Source: Cannabis sativa (taxonomy: Eukaryota > Streptophyta > Magnoliopsida > Rosales > Cannabaceae). Taken from it: a stretch of DNA of 64,000 bases. Shown here piece after piece: positions 35,395 through 47,936 of the stretch (positions are counted from its first letter, which is position 1; the number at the start of each line of letters is the position of its first letter). The stretch is from positions 50,974,406 through 51,038,405 of the forward strand of contig NC_083603.1 of the NCBI RefSeq assembly GCF_029168945.1. The letters run 5' to 3'. The notes beneath the pieces are model-generated. The model was not told the DNA's origin and did no database searches. It saw only the letters and a program-made list of their open reading frames with translations. A program made the position numbers and the translations under genes.

Positions 35395-36467
35395 TTTAAG
35401 GGGGTGTGCTAACCCCAAAAATTAGCACTGCTAACCCTCGAGATTAGTTGCCTCATAACCCAAGGATTAACAAGGACGTATTCGATTCACCTACTCATTC
35501 AATGTGCATTTCTCAAAGTCACTAACAGTACTGGCAGGCATCGAGATACATTTAAGCAGATCCTAGGCAAACACCGTGAGTTGTGCGCATGCGTGTATGT
35601 GTGTCCGCGTGCGTGTGTGCAAGTCGGGGGCTCGCATGCAAGCCATGTATGTGTGTGTGTATTGTCGTGTTCGTGTGTGTGGGTGCGGGTCGAGGGCTTG
35701 CATGTGAGCCATGCGTGATATGTGTGTGCGTGTGTTTTTTGTCCGTGTGTGTGGGTGTGGGTCGATGGTTCGCATGCGAGCCCATGTGAGGGCTCGCTTG
35801 CGAGCTATGCCATGTGTGTGTGTGTGTGTGTTGTGTAATAAGTGTGTGTACATGAGTTGGGGCTCATGTGCGAGCCCCTGTGGGGGACTCACGTGCGAGC
35901 CTATGTGGGGGGCTTGCATGCGAGTCATAGAGTGTGTGTATGTTACGTGGGTTGTGAGTGTAAGGTGAGATTTGAATGCACATTAAAGAGTGTCATTGGA
36001 GGAGAAATCCAAGGACAAGGCGTGCAAGGAAAATACGTACAACCACGCCTATTACAAATTCTGAAAGCAAGGAGGTATGAGAATTGGAGGCACCGCACCT
36101 GCAAGGTCTAAGGACCCGACCAAGGGTACATTGTAGCCACAACTTCTGCATCTTGGACCACCTAACACCAGACAAAGGTACAAAGCGTAAGACCACCTCC
36201 TGTACCTGTGGTTTGCAGCCCGAAAGCAATAGCTTGTCTATTTAGGACCACTATGTAACTCAGGCCATTATGACTTATAAATACCTCATTCTTAAATGTG
36301 AGAGGGGTTGGAAATCCTATGGTGTACCTCAGATATTGAACACAATAGAAAGAAATCTCTTATCCATAAAAATATATATTTCCTTTCATCTTCCTCATCA
36401 TCTTGTTTCTGAGTTTCACTTAGATTTTTCGGCCACAAAGCTAGTTGACGAGTTCTCACCATCAACA
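35395..36467 (+). repeat. Tat-type Ty3/gypsy LTR (left boundary uncertain)
   Basis: It ends CACCATCAACA and is followed by GTTTGGCACCGTCTGTGGGA, the PBS/leader of Tat-type elements. The region upstream has a plausible LTR body with ATTATGACTTATAAATACCTC near 36270 as a TATA/start region. The left edge at 35395 is only an estimate; there is no partner LTR in the window to define it. Confidence 0.55.
35580..35945. repeat. GT-rich minisatellite with GCTCGCATGCGAGC palindromes
   Basis: GTGTGTGT runs alternate with a segment of the form GGGCTCGCATGCGAGCCATG, about five to six times (near 35630, 35695, 35770, 35795, 35860, 35890, 35915). Units vary between ~30 and ~75 bp. Overlapping ORFs in several frames on both strands are produced by the repeat and are not genes. 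Confidence 0.85.
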
Positions 36468-37463
36468 GTTTGGCACCGTCTGTGGGAACGACAAGCTCGA
36501 GTCAAGTTGTTTCTTTGCATAAAATCATCATAAAATTCCTAGACGCTCTGACCATCTTCAAGACATTGAGATTTGCCTCAATGCCAATCAGTTGATCGCT
36601 TCAATGCAAGACCCACCACCACCTGTCGTTTTAGAAGAGGGTGTGAATGACCACATACCTCAAGCAATGGAGGAGGATGTGAACATGGGCAAACCTCAAG
36701 CAAGGAGTGAAGGCTCAAGTAGGAGAGGGTCTCAAGCGAGGCGAGAAGGTAATCACCATGAAGAAGTCTCGACAGACAAACAACGTGACAGGGTGTCTTG
36801 ATTACAACCACGGGAGAATGAGTGTCGCAAAGACGGAGAGTCCCATTGCTTATGAGACATCCTCCGCCACCAGCACCAAAAGATCTCGAGACCTCACATC
36901 CTATGATAGGGAAAGAAAAACGAGTTTACTCCGTAATGTCAAGCTGTCAAACTTGCATACACAATGAAGAGATGAATGAGTTGAGAATGAACAACTTAAG
37001 GCGGGAGGAGACTGTTGTAAACATGCAGAAAGAGCTAGATGAACTCTTAAAAGGATGCTTTAAAGTGCCCCTATTCATGAAAAGAAAGCCAAAGGTAAAG
37101 AAAAAAGGTATAGGTGAGTTAAAGAAGGAAGGAATGTCTAAAAATACATCCAGTAACATGTCGGAATCCTTGCCATTGAAGGCGCAGTCTTGAAAAAACC
37201 CATAGCCCTCATTGTAAGAGAAGAAAATTGACTCAAAGGTGGTCCCAGGTGATTTGAGAGAAAAACTCAACCAAAAAACTACTGTCGAGAAGCGAGTGCC
37301 ATCGGTGACAATGCATCACTGCAAGGAAGGTCCAAATCATGCACCGCAGGACTCTTGAGAAAAGCTAAACAAGAGGAGGAAAGAGCTTGACAAGGAAATG
37401 GAAGAACTCCACCGAAGAATAGCCTCAGTTGCGTCAGAGGAAGGTAGCTGGGACGAGGATGAT
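36468..37463 (+). pseudogene. Tat-type gag, N-terminal part
   Basis: Follows the LTR/PBS. The frame from about 36594 encodes a disordered, Glu/Pro/Arg-rich head, broken at a TGA near 36798. 36822-37193 carries a charged helical stretch (NNLRREETVVNMQKELDELL). A later piece at about 37380-37463 ends in SEEGSWDEDD and runs into the copia insertion; the frame resumes at 40545. Several stops show it is dead. Confidence 0.6.
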
Positions 37464-40400
37464 TGTTGGAAATTATTTTACCACGATCTTAGATCTACTC
37501 ACAAGTATGTTAATTAACACCCTAAATATGAACTTTCTAAAATGATGAAATAAACACATATAAAGTTTAGGAAACCTTACATTGGGTGCAGCGGAATATA
37601 ATGACTCCTTCCGTTCAGATATCTAGCCCTTGATTCAGAAGAAAAGTGTAATTTTCCTGAAGCTTTCACTATCTATTTATAGCATTCCACTAGGGTTAGG
37701 TTTGAATTATTTGACATTAAAATAATGAAAATATCAGAGGGAAAACCCTACAAAAGTGGCCGGCCATGCAATGTGGATTTGGGCCTCACTTTTTGCAATT
37801 TTGCAGTTTTATCTTTTCTGCATCTGATTTTCTCAAAAACGCCAGTTTTCAAATTCAACCATTTAAATGCCAATTCTAACTATTTAATAACTATAAATAA
37901 TTATTAAATAATATTGTCATTTATCATATTTGTTAATTGAACCATACAAAGTATCATAATTAACATATATGCCCCTAAAACTCTTTCTTTACAATTTCGC
38001 CCTTACTTAGTGAAAAATTCACAAATAGACATAGTCTAATTTGAGAATTATAATTGATTAATCAAAACCAATTATATGAGTCTTACAAGCAATATTATCT
38101 CAACTAGTGGGGGGACCATGGGTCTATATAACCGAGCTTCCAATAAGCAGATCAAGAATTTATAACCTAAATTCACTGACTTATTAATTCTTCGTTGAAT
38201 CCACGCATAGAACTTAGAATTGCACTCTCAGGTATATAGAATGCTCTATATGTTCCACCATATAGACACATCATTAGTTATCCATTGTTATAATCCTAAT
38301 TTGATCAATGATCCTCTATATGAATGATCTACACTGTAAAGGGATTAGATTACCGTTACACCCTACAATGTATTTAATCCTTAAAACACTTAACCCCGTA
38401 TAAATGATATTTCAGCTTATGTGAAATGAGATCTCCACCATTTATTTTCGTTTGGTGAAGCTCGAAGGAGATCATCCTTTACTTACTATTCGCCAGATAG
38501 AAGCTATAGATTCCATGTTTATGTTAGCGCTCCCACTCAATTGCACTACCGTGTTCCCAAAATGTACGTATCACCCTGACCCAGAAGTAGGCTTAACTAA
38601 CAAATCAAAGAACATGAATAGCCTCTTGAGATCGAGCCTAATCATAACAGGATTAAGATCATTTGATCTAGGATCAACTAGGCGATATTGACTTGAATAG
38701 ATATTACGGTAAGTTTAATAAATCTAAGTCAAAGTTCAATATCGGTCCCTTCCGATGCATACTCCATGCATCCAACCTGAGCTTTACTTTAACCAATGCT
38801 CTAGAAAGAACATAGTATTTCTCCAAATGTAAGTAAACTATGTTGTAGATTATCAAATCAGTAAAACCCTGTGTCTGATAAATCTAGGAAACTTTATTCA
38901 CAGTCATGTTTACTTTCCAATGTGTTGACGACACAATAAACAGGATCAAGTATGTGAAAAGGGTTTCAGATGAATTCATACATTATGTACATATAATCAT
39001 GAAATAAATCATGAGAACCATGCAACATTAAATGTTATTTCTGATCTATATTAATAAGTAAATCTGATTATATTGAAATGAGTTTTATTTAGGGCATAAA
39101 ACCCAACAAACTCCCACTTGCACTAATATAAAACAAAAGGTGCATTTTAAATAATCTCAACACCTTGATATACAAATCAAGTGTAGTAGTAGTAAACTCC
39201 TCGTAATAGGATCTGAAAGGTTGAATTAAACACAACCTTTTCTCCACTATTACTCTTCCTTAATCACAAAATCATTGATAATGTGAAATTCCTCTCTATA
39301 TGTCTACTCTCTTGGGATACTAGATTCTATACCTTTGGCAACTACTTTTGGTTAATCAGGGAATTAACACTAGTAGTTAAGGCAATTTGGAATGGTGCCA
39401 AAATTGTATAGAACTTTCCTTAGACTTAATAAGTACCTTTCCTGCAACTTTAACATTCAGTCCCTTTCTGGTAGACCTAGAGACTTCAGATAGGTTTTTA
39501 CACTTCTCCAAAATCACTATTCCACCCCAAGAGTAATCACCATCTTATCAAAAAGATTTTCTAGCACAAAGGCAAATTTTGAAATCTGATGAGGTGTAGT
39601 CTAAGAGTTTTAAACACACCCTTATAGACTAACATATAGTTCCTCTTCTTTATCTTAAGATTTACTTGATTGTCTTCCAATGTTCTTCTCCTGGATTAAT
39701 CTGATACCTACTCATTACTCCCACTCAATAGCAGGTGTCTGGTCTAAGGCATACAAAAGCATATCTAAGACCTCTCACTGTCGATTTAAGAAATTCTTTC
39801 ATGGCTTTATCTTTTCTGGAATAGTTGAGACTTTTCCTTAGATAAATAAAATCTATGCCTAGAAGTCGAGAAGCTTCTATAGATTGCCATTAGAAAGAAA
39901 ATGCTTCAGCATCTTACTAAAGTAAGTTGCTTGCATTAGAGTAAGTAATTAACCAGGTATACCACAAGCCATAGGTTTAGATAAAATCAAACCTAGGAAC
40001 AGGAAGTTTTGTTAAGTCCATTGAATAGACTTATTAACGAAAATTTCCTTTTATGTCCTTGTAATAGAAAAATTTAGGTTACTCCATGTGAATGGATTAA
40101 ACCATAGTTCTCTTGGCTTTTCTTCTTAGTTTCTTATCTTGACAATCCATTACTTGTTTAAACTCACAATGGATTTTAATCACTAGTGTCTTCCAAGTCA
40201 TAAGAAGGTGAGTTCTTAGAAACTCTCCCACTACGATTGTAGATTATTTCTCCAAATGCAAGTAAACTCTGTTGTAGATTATCATATCAGTAAAACCCTG
40301 TGTCTGATAAATCTAGGAAACTTTATTCACATAGTCATGTTTACTTTCCAATGTGTTGACGACACAATAAACAGGATCAAGTATGTGAAAAGAGTTTCAG

Positions 40401-40539
40401 ATGAATTCATACATTATGTACATATAATCATGAAATAAATCATGTGAACCATGCAACATTAAATGTTATTTCTGATCTATATTAATAAGTAAATCTGATT
40501 ATATTGAAATGAGTTTTATTTAGGGCATAAAACCCAAAA
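37464..40539 (-). mobile_element. Truncated copia element inserted in the Tat gag
   Basis: 3' LTR 37464-39109 (1646 bp, TGTTGGAAATT to AACCCAACA), polypurine complement AACTCCCACTTG at 39110, internal DNA to about 40245, then 40246-40539, which repeats the outer ~294 bp of the LTR (compare 38818-39109) and ends AACCCAAAA. The element is thus inserted as a unit but its 5' LTR has lost the inner part together with PBS and gag. The flanks ATGAT (37459-37463) and CTGAT (40540-40544) are a TSD with one mismatch, and removing the element restores the gag frame. No intact copia polyprotein frame is present. Confidence 0.85.
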
Positions 40540-40729
40540 CTGATTTTGACGATGAGTCACCTTTCCAAGAGAAATCCAATCCAAATAACTACCCCCAATT
40601 TCAAAGAGCCTAATATACTTCCATACGAAGGAATCATCGACCCAAAATATCATTTAGATGCCTTTGATGAAATCATGAAAATGAAGAGGGTTTTACAAGC
40701 TTGAGAAGTATTCAGGCGCGTATTGCCCC
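40540..40729 (+). pseudogene. Tat-type gag, continuation after the copia insertion
   Basis: The frame continues with FDDESPFQEK and, after a one-base shift, a stretch reading LPYEGIIDPKYHLDAFDEIM, which fits the start of the Tat-lineage capsid domain (the 'Y.G..DP..H...F' pattern). It stops about 40705, and unrelated Transposase_28-like sequence follows, so the Tat element is truncated here. Confidence 0.7.
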
Positions 40730-41967
40730 ACTAGCCATACTCTACGTTCTCCAAATCTTCGGGAGTATTGGTTCTTTTACACTGGCTTCCTAGTGAAGAC
40801 GGTGCCCACCCTTCCTTTGGCCTTCAAAACCCTAGGTAAGCACTCTTATTATTATTTATTATTTTTTTGTTCTTTATTTGTAAACTTTCTGAGTTGATTA
40901 TTAACCAGACTTTTATTATCTTATCTCTAGTAGAGCCTGTTCCTCGAAGCCCTAAAATTGAGCAACTGAAGAAGAAAGTAGCTCAGTACAAGCCCTTCTA
41001 TATCGAGGAGCTAAAAGTTGAAGGCTTGGTCACCACCAAATTGTTCCACGAACATGGATTGATAGTTGGCTTTCAAAGTATTGACAAAGTGAGAGGTAGG
41101 GGCCAAAGCCAAGCTTCCAAAGAAGCTAAAGAACAAATAGCCCTCGAGATTTCCAAGATAATAAGTGAAGTTGTCAAGGAAGATAAGCTCTTGGAGGGTG
41201 ACTGGGCAATCCGCCACCCTAACCCTCTGTCAGAAGAGGAGGAAATCATGGAGAGGTTTGCTACAGCATGCCCAGATGAAGGTGCCCCTAGAGCCAGCAC
41301 ATCTAGAAGAGGTAACAGGCCCTTCCATGTGTTTTGCACCTCTAGTCTCTATCGCATGTCTCAGAAGGACCAAGGGGGATTTGATAGTTACTTTTTAGGT
41401 CTAGACACTCTAAAGTATCCCATGAAATCATACATCAATAGGGTAGATGAGATCGCTAGGAATTCAAATAACCTAGGAATGTCTCCAGATGCAATTAGAG
41501 TGGAGCTACTCTCGACCATGTCCTTCCTAGACTTCAAAGAGTACAAAAGTTTCATTGGACGGGAGGACATAACCTTCTTTGCTCAGGGGGAACCATATGA
41601 TTGCTCACTGAATGGTTGTACCCACCATAACACCTTCAGCTTATGCTGTCACATGCTAATATTTGTTTAATTTGATATTAGAAGGCTATTTTCTAATTGT
41701 GTTGTTGATTGTCGTGTTGCAGAAACTCCAGAATAAAAGATAATGAGTTCAGTGATGGATAGGATTCCCAAGACAGTGGCTAAGACGGAGGGAGACAAAG
41801 GGAAAGGGAATGCCAAAGTTAGGACCAACAAGTCCCGCAAGCCCAGGCTTCCTAGTTCTACTTCTTTTTTAGGGACCCACAAAGTACCTCCTCCGGCAAA
41901 GGCTCCAGGTCTCCAGCCTCCTACTGGGGTAGAGAAAACCAAGGTTACAATAGGGGAGGCTTCCTAA
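40730..41967 (+). pseudogene. Transposase_28-like gene copy 2, domain end and linker
   Basis: A frame near 40755 reads REYWFFYTGFLVKTVPTLPL, then a 95-bp intron (40836-40930, GTAAGC to TCTAG; phase 1) leads to 40931-41605, the longest open frame of the locus, with VAQYKPFYIEELKVEGLV and LSTMSFLDFKEYKSFIG. A second intron with acceptor TTGCAG (about 41721) is likely; after it a stop precedes a Lys/Pro-rich linker (41743-41967). The N-terminal part of the domain is absent, replaced by Tat gag. The function of this family is not established. The stops show it is inactive. Confidence 0.6.
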
Positions 41968-43063
41968 GACCTGGTAGCCCCTGGTAGGAAAATGGTGAAA
42001 GTGGGCCAATCCCAACAGCCAGCTCCGAGAAAGGCTTTATCCATGATTTCTTTTGAGGAGATAACCAAAGGGTTGTGGAGACTGTTACCGTGTTTAATGG
42101 CAGTTTGGACGGTCTGGTCTTTTCAAAGAAGGTTATTGCTGTAGCTGCTAAATGTTCCAACCTTCCTCACCAATTTGTGAGGAAAGCCAAGAAAGCTATA
42201 CTGACTTTGGAGAGGTAGCGGTCTCCAAGAGGAGAAGGAGACTTCCGAGGATTTATCACCCCCCGTCAACAAGATCCAAGAAAAATAACACCACCACCAT
42301 CATCATCACAATAACAACAACAATCCCAACAACAACAACAACAAAGACAACAATAACAAACACAGCAACAACCACCTCAACAACGACAAACCCAACAACA
42401 ACAACAACTTCAACCACTAAACCAAGAAAAACTACAACAATAACTACCCAAGTCGATACTGCATAACCAACCTAAGGTTCTCTAGCCAACCCTGTCAAAA
42501 TCCATTCAGCCATACTAGCCCTAACCGTGGAAGGGAAATCCAACTTCATCAAGCTAGTAGTCAGGGCTTTAGGCCCTTAACTGCTTTGTCTGAGATTCCA
42601 ACCTTAAACTTTAGGCTGTCGTTGAAGCCCACTGCTCTAAGCACTGAAATTTAAAAAAAAAGTAAAAGATGTAGAGTGGTCTCTTTGGAGGTGCCATGGG
42701 AAGGAGTGGATAATGCTTCAAAAGAGGGTTGATTTCCTTTCTTCCCTAAAAAGGCTAAGATAACAGAGGGGTACGTACTGCCATTCTTGGACCAGTGATT
42801 GATTTCGTGGCACTTGGGAAATAACTGGTACCTAAGGTTCGGATAGACTTGGCTCACTTTGCTGCAAAGCTTCTGGACCAAGTGAGAAACATTGTGTGTG
42901 AACTAACTTTTGAGAAGTGGGCAGTCTCTAACAGCACTGACCTTTTTACGCTGGCTTAAGCAGCTAAGCAATAGGTGGCAGGGTGAGCATAATTTTGGTT
43001 CTTGTGGTGCCACTTCTTTTGTTATTATATTGCATTATTGTCTTACATCTTTGCTTGTGCTAG
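41968..43063 (+). pseudogene. Transposase_28-like gene copy 2, Gln-rich middle, heavily broken
   Basis: 42270-42460 is a CAACAACAA-type repeat that reads poly-Gln in one frame and poly-Thr in another; two TAA codons interrupt the Gln frame. Flanking short segments give helical fragments (for example FVRKAKKAILTLER near 42174). Stops are frequent. A probable intron lies at about 42983-43063 (GGTGAGCAT to GTGCTAG). Confidence 0.5.
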
Positions 43064-43929
43064 ATGGCTTTGATCATTGAGATGACTTCCAAAGAGGTAG
43101 GAGTCGTGGTTGTGGAGCTTGACCGGGTTCAATATAGGACCTGGTCTTTATCTGAAGAGAAACAAGCTCTATCCTCTAAACTTGAAAGGACTAAGACTGA
43201 GGCCACTACTAAGGTGGAAAGGATTAAGGCAAAGGTATAGGCTATGATGGCGAGGGTCCAAACAAACGCTGAAGCTGATATTAATCACATTAAGGGTGAG
43301 GTCGTGGATTATCGCCAAAAGGCATTCCAGGAGGCCTACAAAAAATACCATCAGATGTACCTCGATCATAAGGCTAAGGATGATCAAGAGCATACGGATG
43401 AGCATGACTGCTTAAACTCTTAGATAACATCCCTCACCAAAGAGCTCCCCCATATAAAAGATGAAAGAGACAAGGCTAAAGCTCGAGAGTTTATAAAGAA
43501 CAACACCATCATTGAGAAACTTAAAAAGATCAGCAGCTTGGAGTTCCAAATCAACCTCAAAGAATTGGTGCTTAAAGGTTTCCAGTCTGATGTCGAGAAG
43601 CTAAAGGAGGAGCTCAAGACGAAGCATGACGAGATCAATTCCCAAGTTGACACCTTGCGATGCGCCTAGGAGGAGCGTGATCTTCATACTAGTGCTAAAA
43701 GGCAGTTGGAAAAAGAATCTGAGTTCTCGCTAGCCAATGGAAGCTATGCAAAGGATTAACATGACTATTGGCAAAGTCATAATGGACACCGCTGAGCACA
43801 TTACGGAAGTGGAAGCTAGGGTGAAGACTGAGGTGGAAGCTCACGCAGATAAAGTTTGCCTTCGATCTTTGAACTTGGCCCACTCCATACTTTTCCATAT
43901 GCTATGGAAAAACGATCTTACAGTTCTTA
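43064..43929 (+). pseudogene. Transposase_28-like gene copy 2, coiled-coil region
   Basis: Starting at an ATG after a splice-acceptor-like CTAG, the frame encodes a long Lys/Glu-rich coiled coil (SEEKQALSSKLERTKTEATT; LKKISSLEFQINLKELVLKG) with three or four in-frame TAG codons and a frame change near 43740. It ends at the chromovirus insertion (43930), whose TSD TCTTA is the last five bases. The same frame resumes at 50647. This region corresponds to the coiled coil of copy 1 at 10440-10801. Confidence 0.65.
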
Positions 43930-46303
43930 TGTAACACCCTAACTAGCATAGGCGTATTACGTGATTTTTAAACATATTGTGCAGCTCGTTGCTAATCAAC
44001 GAGGTTTATGGGAAAACGTGATTACTTAAAATTTTTGCTTTTTAATTAAACTTGTAAAATATTTATACAAAATACTCGGGATCCCGATTACAAAACTATT
44101 TACAAAAGTTTACTGTCTATACAAAATACTTGTCGCCTAGCGACTAATTACAAAAATAGCCTCGCTGTCCCGATGATCGTACGCTCCAAGCCTAACCGCC
44201 CCAACATGTACAATCTTCACCGGCTCGCTCACGGTCCATCAGCTCTAGCCTTGCCCTTACCTACACATAAACATAGCACTGTGAGTCGACAGACTTAGTA
44301 AGAAAAGCATAATAATACTCATACATAAATCCCGGTCATGATCAGACGCCCATACCCCTGACCATAACCCTAACTGCCGTGTCCAACACGATACTGAGTC
44401 CTGAACGTTCATAGGGACGGTACTATTGACAAGTAACAGCCTATACTTGGTCGAACTGGTCATACTCCAGCTACTGGTCATACTCCAGCCTGTACCGATG
44501 TGTTACAGTATCAGCCTATACTCGGTCGAACTGGTCATACTCCAGCTGCTAGTCATACTCTAGCCTGTACCGATGTGATACGTCAAATAGTACGGAACCA
44601 CCAACCTAAGTATCAGCCTATACTCGGTCATACTGCTCATACTCCAGCTGCTAGTCATACTCTAGCCTATACCGATGTGATACAAAGTTGTCACCTATAC
44701 TCGGTCATACTGGTCATACTCCAGCTGCTGGTCATACTCCAGCCTATACCGATGTGACACAGTCGGATGGTTCGAAGCCAACATACATATCTAATGTAAT
44801 CTAACAGGCTTCCTACATGCACGCTAAACATGTAATCTATATATGCATACTGTTATACTAATCTTACCTCAATTCTGAATTCAGGTGTGCCGGTCAACCT
44901 GACTGGAACTATCTGCGTGGCGGATTACAGGCTCCTAAACCATAAAAATCACAACACTATAAGTGATACGCTAAATCACTTCCTGGTGACTTAAACTAGG
45001 AACTAAAAGTTTCCCTATCAATAAAAAGCATGGCAATACCCCAAATAACATAAAAACGAGGAAAACTAGGGTTTCTGAAATTTCCCCAACCGGCAGACCG
45101 GTTGTCCAACCGGAATTCCGGTTCTGGGAATTTTCAAAACCCATCCGGAATTCCAGATGCACAACCGGAATTCTGGTTCCTCGCAGAAATTTTTCAAAAA
45201 TTCGCACAATGCTCAAATCCAATCCAAACAATGCCAAAACATCCAGACCTGTTCTAAATCACCCAAATAACATTTCTAAAGCAACTACACAGCCCAGAAC
45301 ACCCATAAATCAAAAATGCCATGAAAGCCCAAGCTTTGAGTTCTAAACTCAAACTTGGTTAAATCCAACTAACATGCATCCAAATCAGATCAAACCTACT
45401 TAAACATGCATATAAGAGCTTCTGAAAACTACTACAAACATCAACAAAATCACAGCAACAGATTTTAACCATTTCTCTTTGAAAACCATGGTTTTGAGCT
45501 AAAAACTTCCAAGCTTGAATCAAAGCAATTATCATGCATTCACTAGCTCTAATTTACTTAAAATAACAAGATTAATCCTCTGAAAACAACTACAAAACAC
45601 AGCAGCAAGCATCACAACAAATCACATGCAACAATCATCTTTTTAAACATTTTTTTTCATAAATTACAAAAGGGAAAGGTTAGAGACCTTACCAAAGCTT
45701 GAAGAACACTTAGATTGAAAGGAAAAGGGCTTGAAAATCAAAGGAAAATTCCAAGTTCTTGCTGCTTCAAAGAGGTCGAAAAAGAGAGAGAGGTTGAGAG
45801 GAAAAAGCTTGCTTTCCTTGTAATTTTTCTAACTTAGTAATTTTTTTGAAACTTTGAAAAATGAAGGTAAAGAAATCCATTTATTCATTTCAGCCAAAAA
45901 AATATAATAAAACACATAATAAACTTATTTTCTAAGTCCACTAAAGGACAAACTAACAATGGAGCAAAATGACCATTTTGCCCCTTCACACTAAAATCAC
46001 ATAAATAACACTAAAGGGGTATTTTTGGGAAATTCTAAATTCCCGGCCATTCCCGACATTCCCAATGTCTAATAAACCATCCCAAACTACTAACATACTA
46101 AGTTGTGATTTTACTGAGCCAAACACCGAGTTCCATGTTACCGGGCACCGAAAATTCAAAATTATGAAAACTACTGAATGGCATAAAATGCATCTCAGAA
46201 TTCAATAATAACAGTATAAATAATTATTTAAATAGCTATAAATAATTTCATAATTAAACATGATTAACTTCTAATTTCCAAATTAAACTAAGCGGTCTTT
46301 ACA
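43930..46303 (-). repeat. 3' LTR of the chromovirus (2374 bp)
   Basis: Ends TGTAACACC/CTTTACA. It is related over its whole length to the LTR at 1128-3426. The tandem GGTCATACTCCAGCTGCTGG units are expanded here (about 44440-44760, at least five). A polypurine tract complement (CTATTCCCCCCTT, 46307-46319) abuts it. Confidence 0.92.
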
Positions 46304-46361
46304 ACTATTCCCCCCTTAAAAGGATTTCGTCCCCGAAATCTAACCTGAATAACTCTGGATA

Positions 46362-46727
46362 TTAAGCTCTCATATCTGATTCTAGCTCCCAGGTGGCTTC
46401 CTCCACCTTGCTGTTTCTCCAGAGAACTTTGACCAACGCTATGGTCTTATTCTGAAGGACTTTATCCTTTCTATCCAGGATCTGCACTGGCTGTTCTTCG
46501 TAAGACATATTTGGCTGCAGTTCTAGGCTCTTATAACTGAGTATATGAGAGGGATCTGAAACGTATTTTCTCAACATTGAGACATGGAATACGTTGTGAA
46601 CTGCTGATAAAGCTGGAGGCAATGCTAACTGGTATGCCATTTGACCTATCTTCTTGAGAATCTCGAAAGGTCCTGTAAATCTAGGGCATAACTTGCCTCT
46701 TTTTCTGAAACGTTTGATCCCCTTCAT
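46362..46727 (-). pseudogene. Chromovirus integrase C-terminus and chromodomain-like tail
   Basis: 121 codons. The N-terminal part (GKLCPRFTGPFEILKKIGQM) is the post-integrase GPY/F-type region; the end (VLWRNSKVEEATWELESDM) is the chromodomain-like motif of plant chromoviruses, thought to steer integration to heterochromatin. A TAA after DMRA cuts off the last residues, and a one-base deletion near 46730 separates it from the upstream frame. Confidence 0.85.
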
Positions 46728-47906
46728 TGGAGATACCGTAAGAACACATGGTCCCCTACTTGGAACTCAACATCTCTGCGTTTCGGATATGCGTAACTTT
46801 TCTGTCTACTCTGTGAGGCAAGCATTCTAGCTTTTATCTTCTCTATTGCCTCATTGGTCCGCTGCACTGACTCTGGACCTAAGTATTTTCTCTCCCCTGT
46901 CTCATCCCAGTGGATGGGAGATCTACACTTCACCGTACAACAGTTCATAGGGAGCCATCCCTATCGTACTCTGATAACTGTTGTTGTAAGAAAATTCTAT
47001 CAACGGTAGATATTTATTCCAAGAGCCTTCAAAATCCATAACACAGGCTCGTAACATGTCCTCCAATATCTAAATTGTCCTTTCGGACTGACCATCTGTC
47101 TGAGGATGGAATGCTGTACTAAATTTCAGTTTTGTACCCATTGCTCGTTGCAAACTCTGCCAAAACTTGGAGGTGAACTTCGGATCCCTATCCGAAACTA
47201 TAGACTTCGGTACCCCGTGAAGTCTTACAATCTCTCTGACATACAATTCTGCCAACTAATCCACTGTAAATGTTGTTCTAACATGCAGAAAATGAGCAGA
47301 TTTCATGAATCGATCCACCACTGCCCAGATGGAATCAAACAAACCCGCGGTTCTAGGCAACCCGACCATGAAATCCATCGTGATATCTTCCCACTTCCAT
47401 TCAGGTAGGGTTAGAGGCTGCAACAACCCTGCTGGTCTCTGATGTTCAGCCTTAATCTGCTGACAAGTGAGGCATCTCGATACGAGTTCTACCAAATTCT
47501 TCTTCATACCGCTATACCAGAAGTACGGTTTAAGATCTTGGTACATCTTAGTGGTGCCGGGATGTAGAGAATAAGGGATAGAATGAGCCTCCTCAAAGAT
47601 CTCATTCCTGAGTTCCACACTATTCGGAACACAAACCCTAGCTTTATACAGAAGCATCCCGTTGTCTGACACTGAAAAATCCCTGGCTTGACCAGCCAAA
47701 ACCTCATCTCTGATCTTCACTAACTCTGGATCAGTCATCTGAGCGGCTTTAATTCTTTCTAATAGATCAGATTGCAGCGTTAAGTTGTGAAGCTGACCTA
47801 CCACAAACTCAACGCTGGATCTAACTATATCCTCTGCTAGCTGAGGTGAGATCTGAACTATGCTAGCTACCTGCCCGGGACCCTTCCTGCTCAGGGCATC
47901 GGCCAC
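46728..47906 (-). pseudogene. Chromovirus integrase, broken
   Basis: Read from 47906 down: VVADALSRK-type junction at the start, HHCC zinc finger (HSIPYSLHPG ... CLTCQQIK), then the catalytic core with MDFMVGLPR (first Asp), a TAG at about 47255, [13 protein letters not shown] (second Asp) and DGQSERTI (Glu) followed by another TAG. After that the frame is lost near 46930 and resumes in 46948-46724. The DDE residues are present, but the gene is split into at least three frames. Confidence 0.85.
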
Positions 47907-47936
47907 TACATTGGCCTTCCCAGGGTGATAAAGAAT

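Noticed and set aside
35552..35968. Overlapping His/Thr- or Cys/Val-rich ORFs
   Set aside because: Produced by the GT-rich minisatellite in all frames.
36000..36470. tRNA gene near the GTCTGTGGGA motif
   Set aside because: The motif is a retroelement primer-binding/leader sequence; no cloverleaf could be drawn. I also saw no tRNA or rRNA gene elsewhere.
42152..42466. Thr-rich protein ORF
   Set aside because: It is the off-frame reading of a CAA repeat; the neighbouring coding frame reads Gln.
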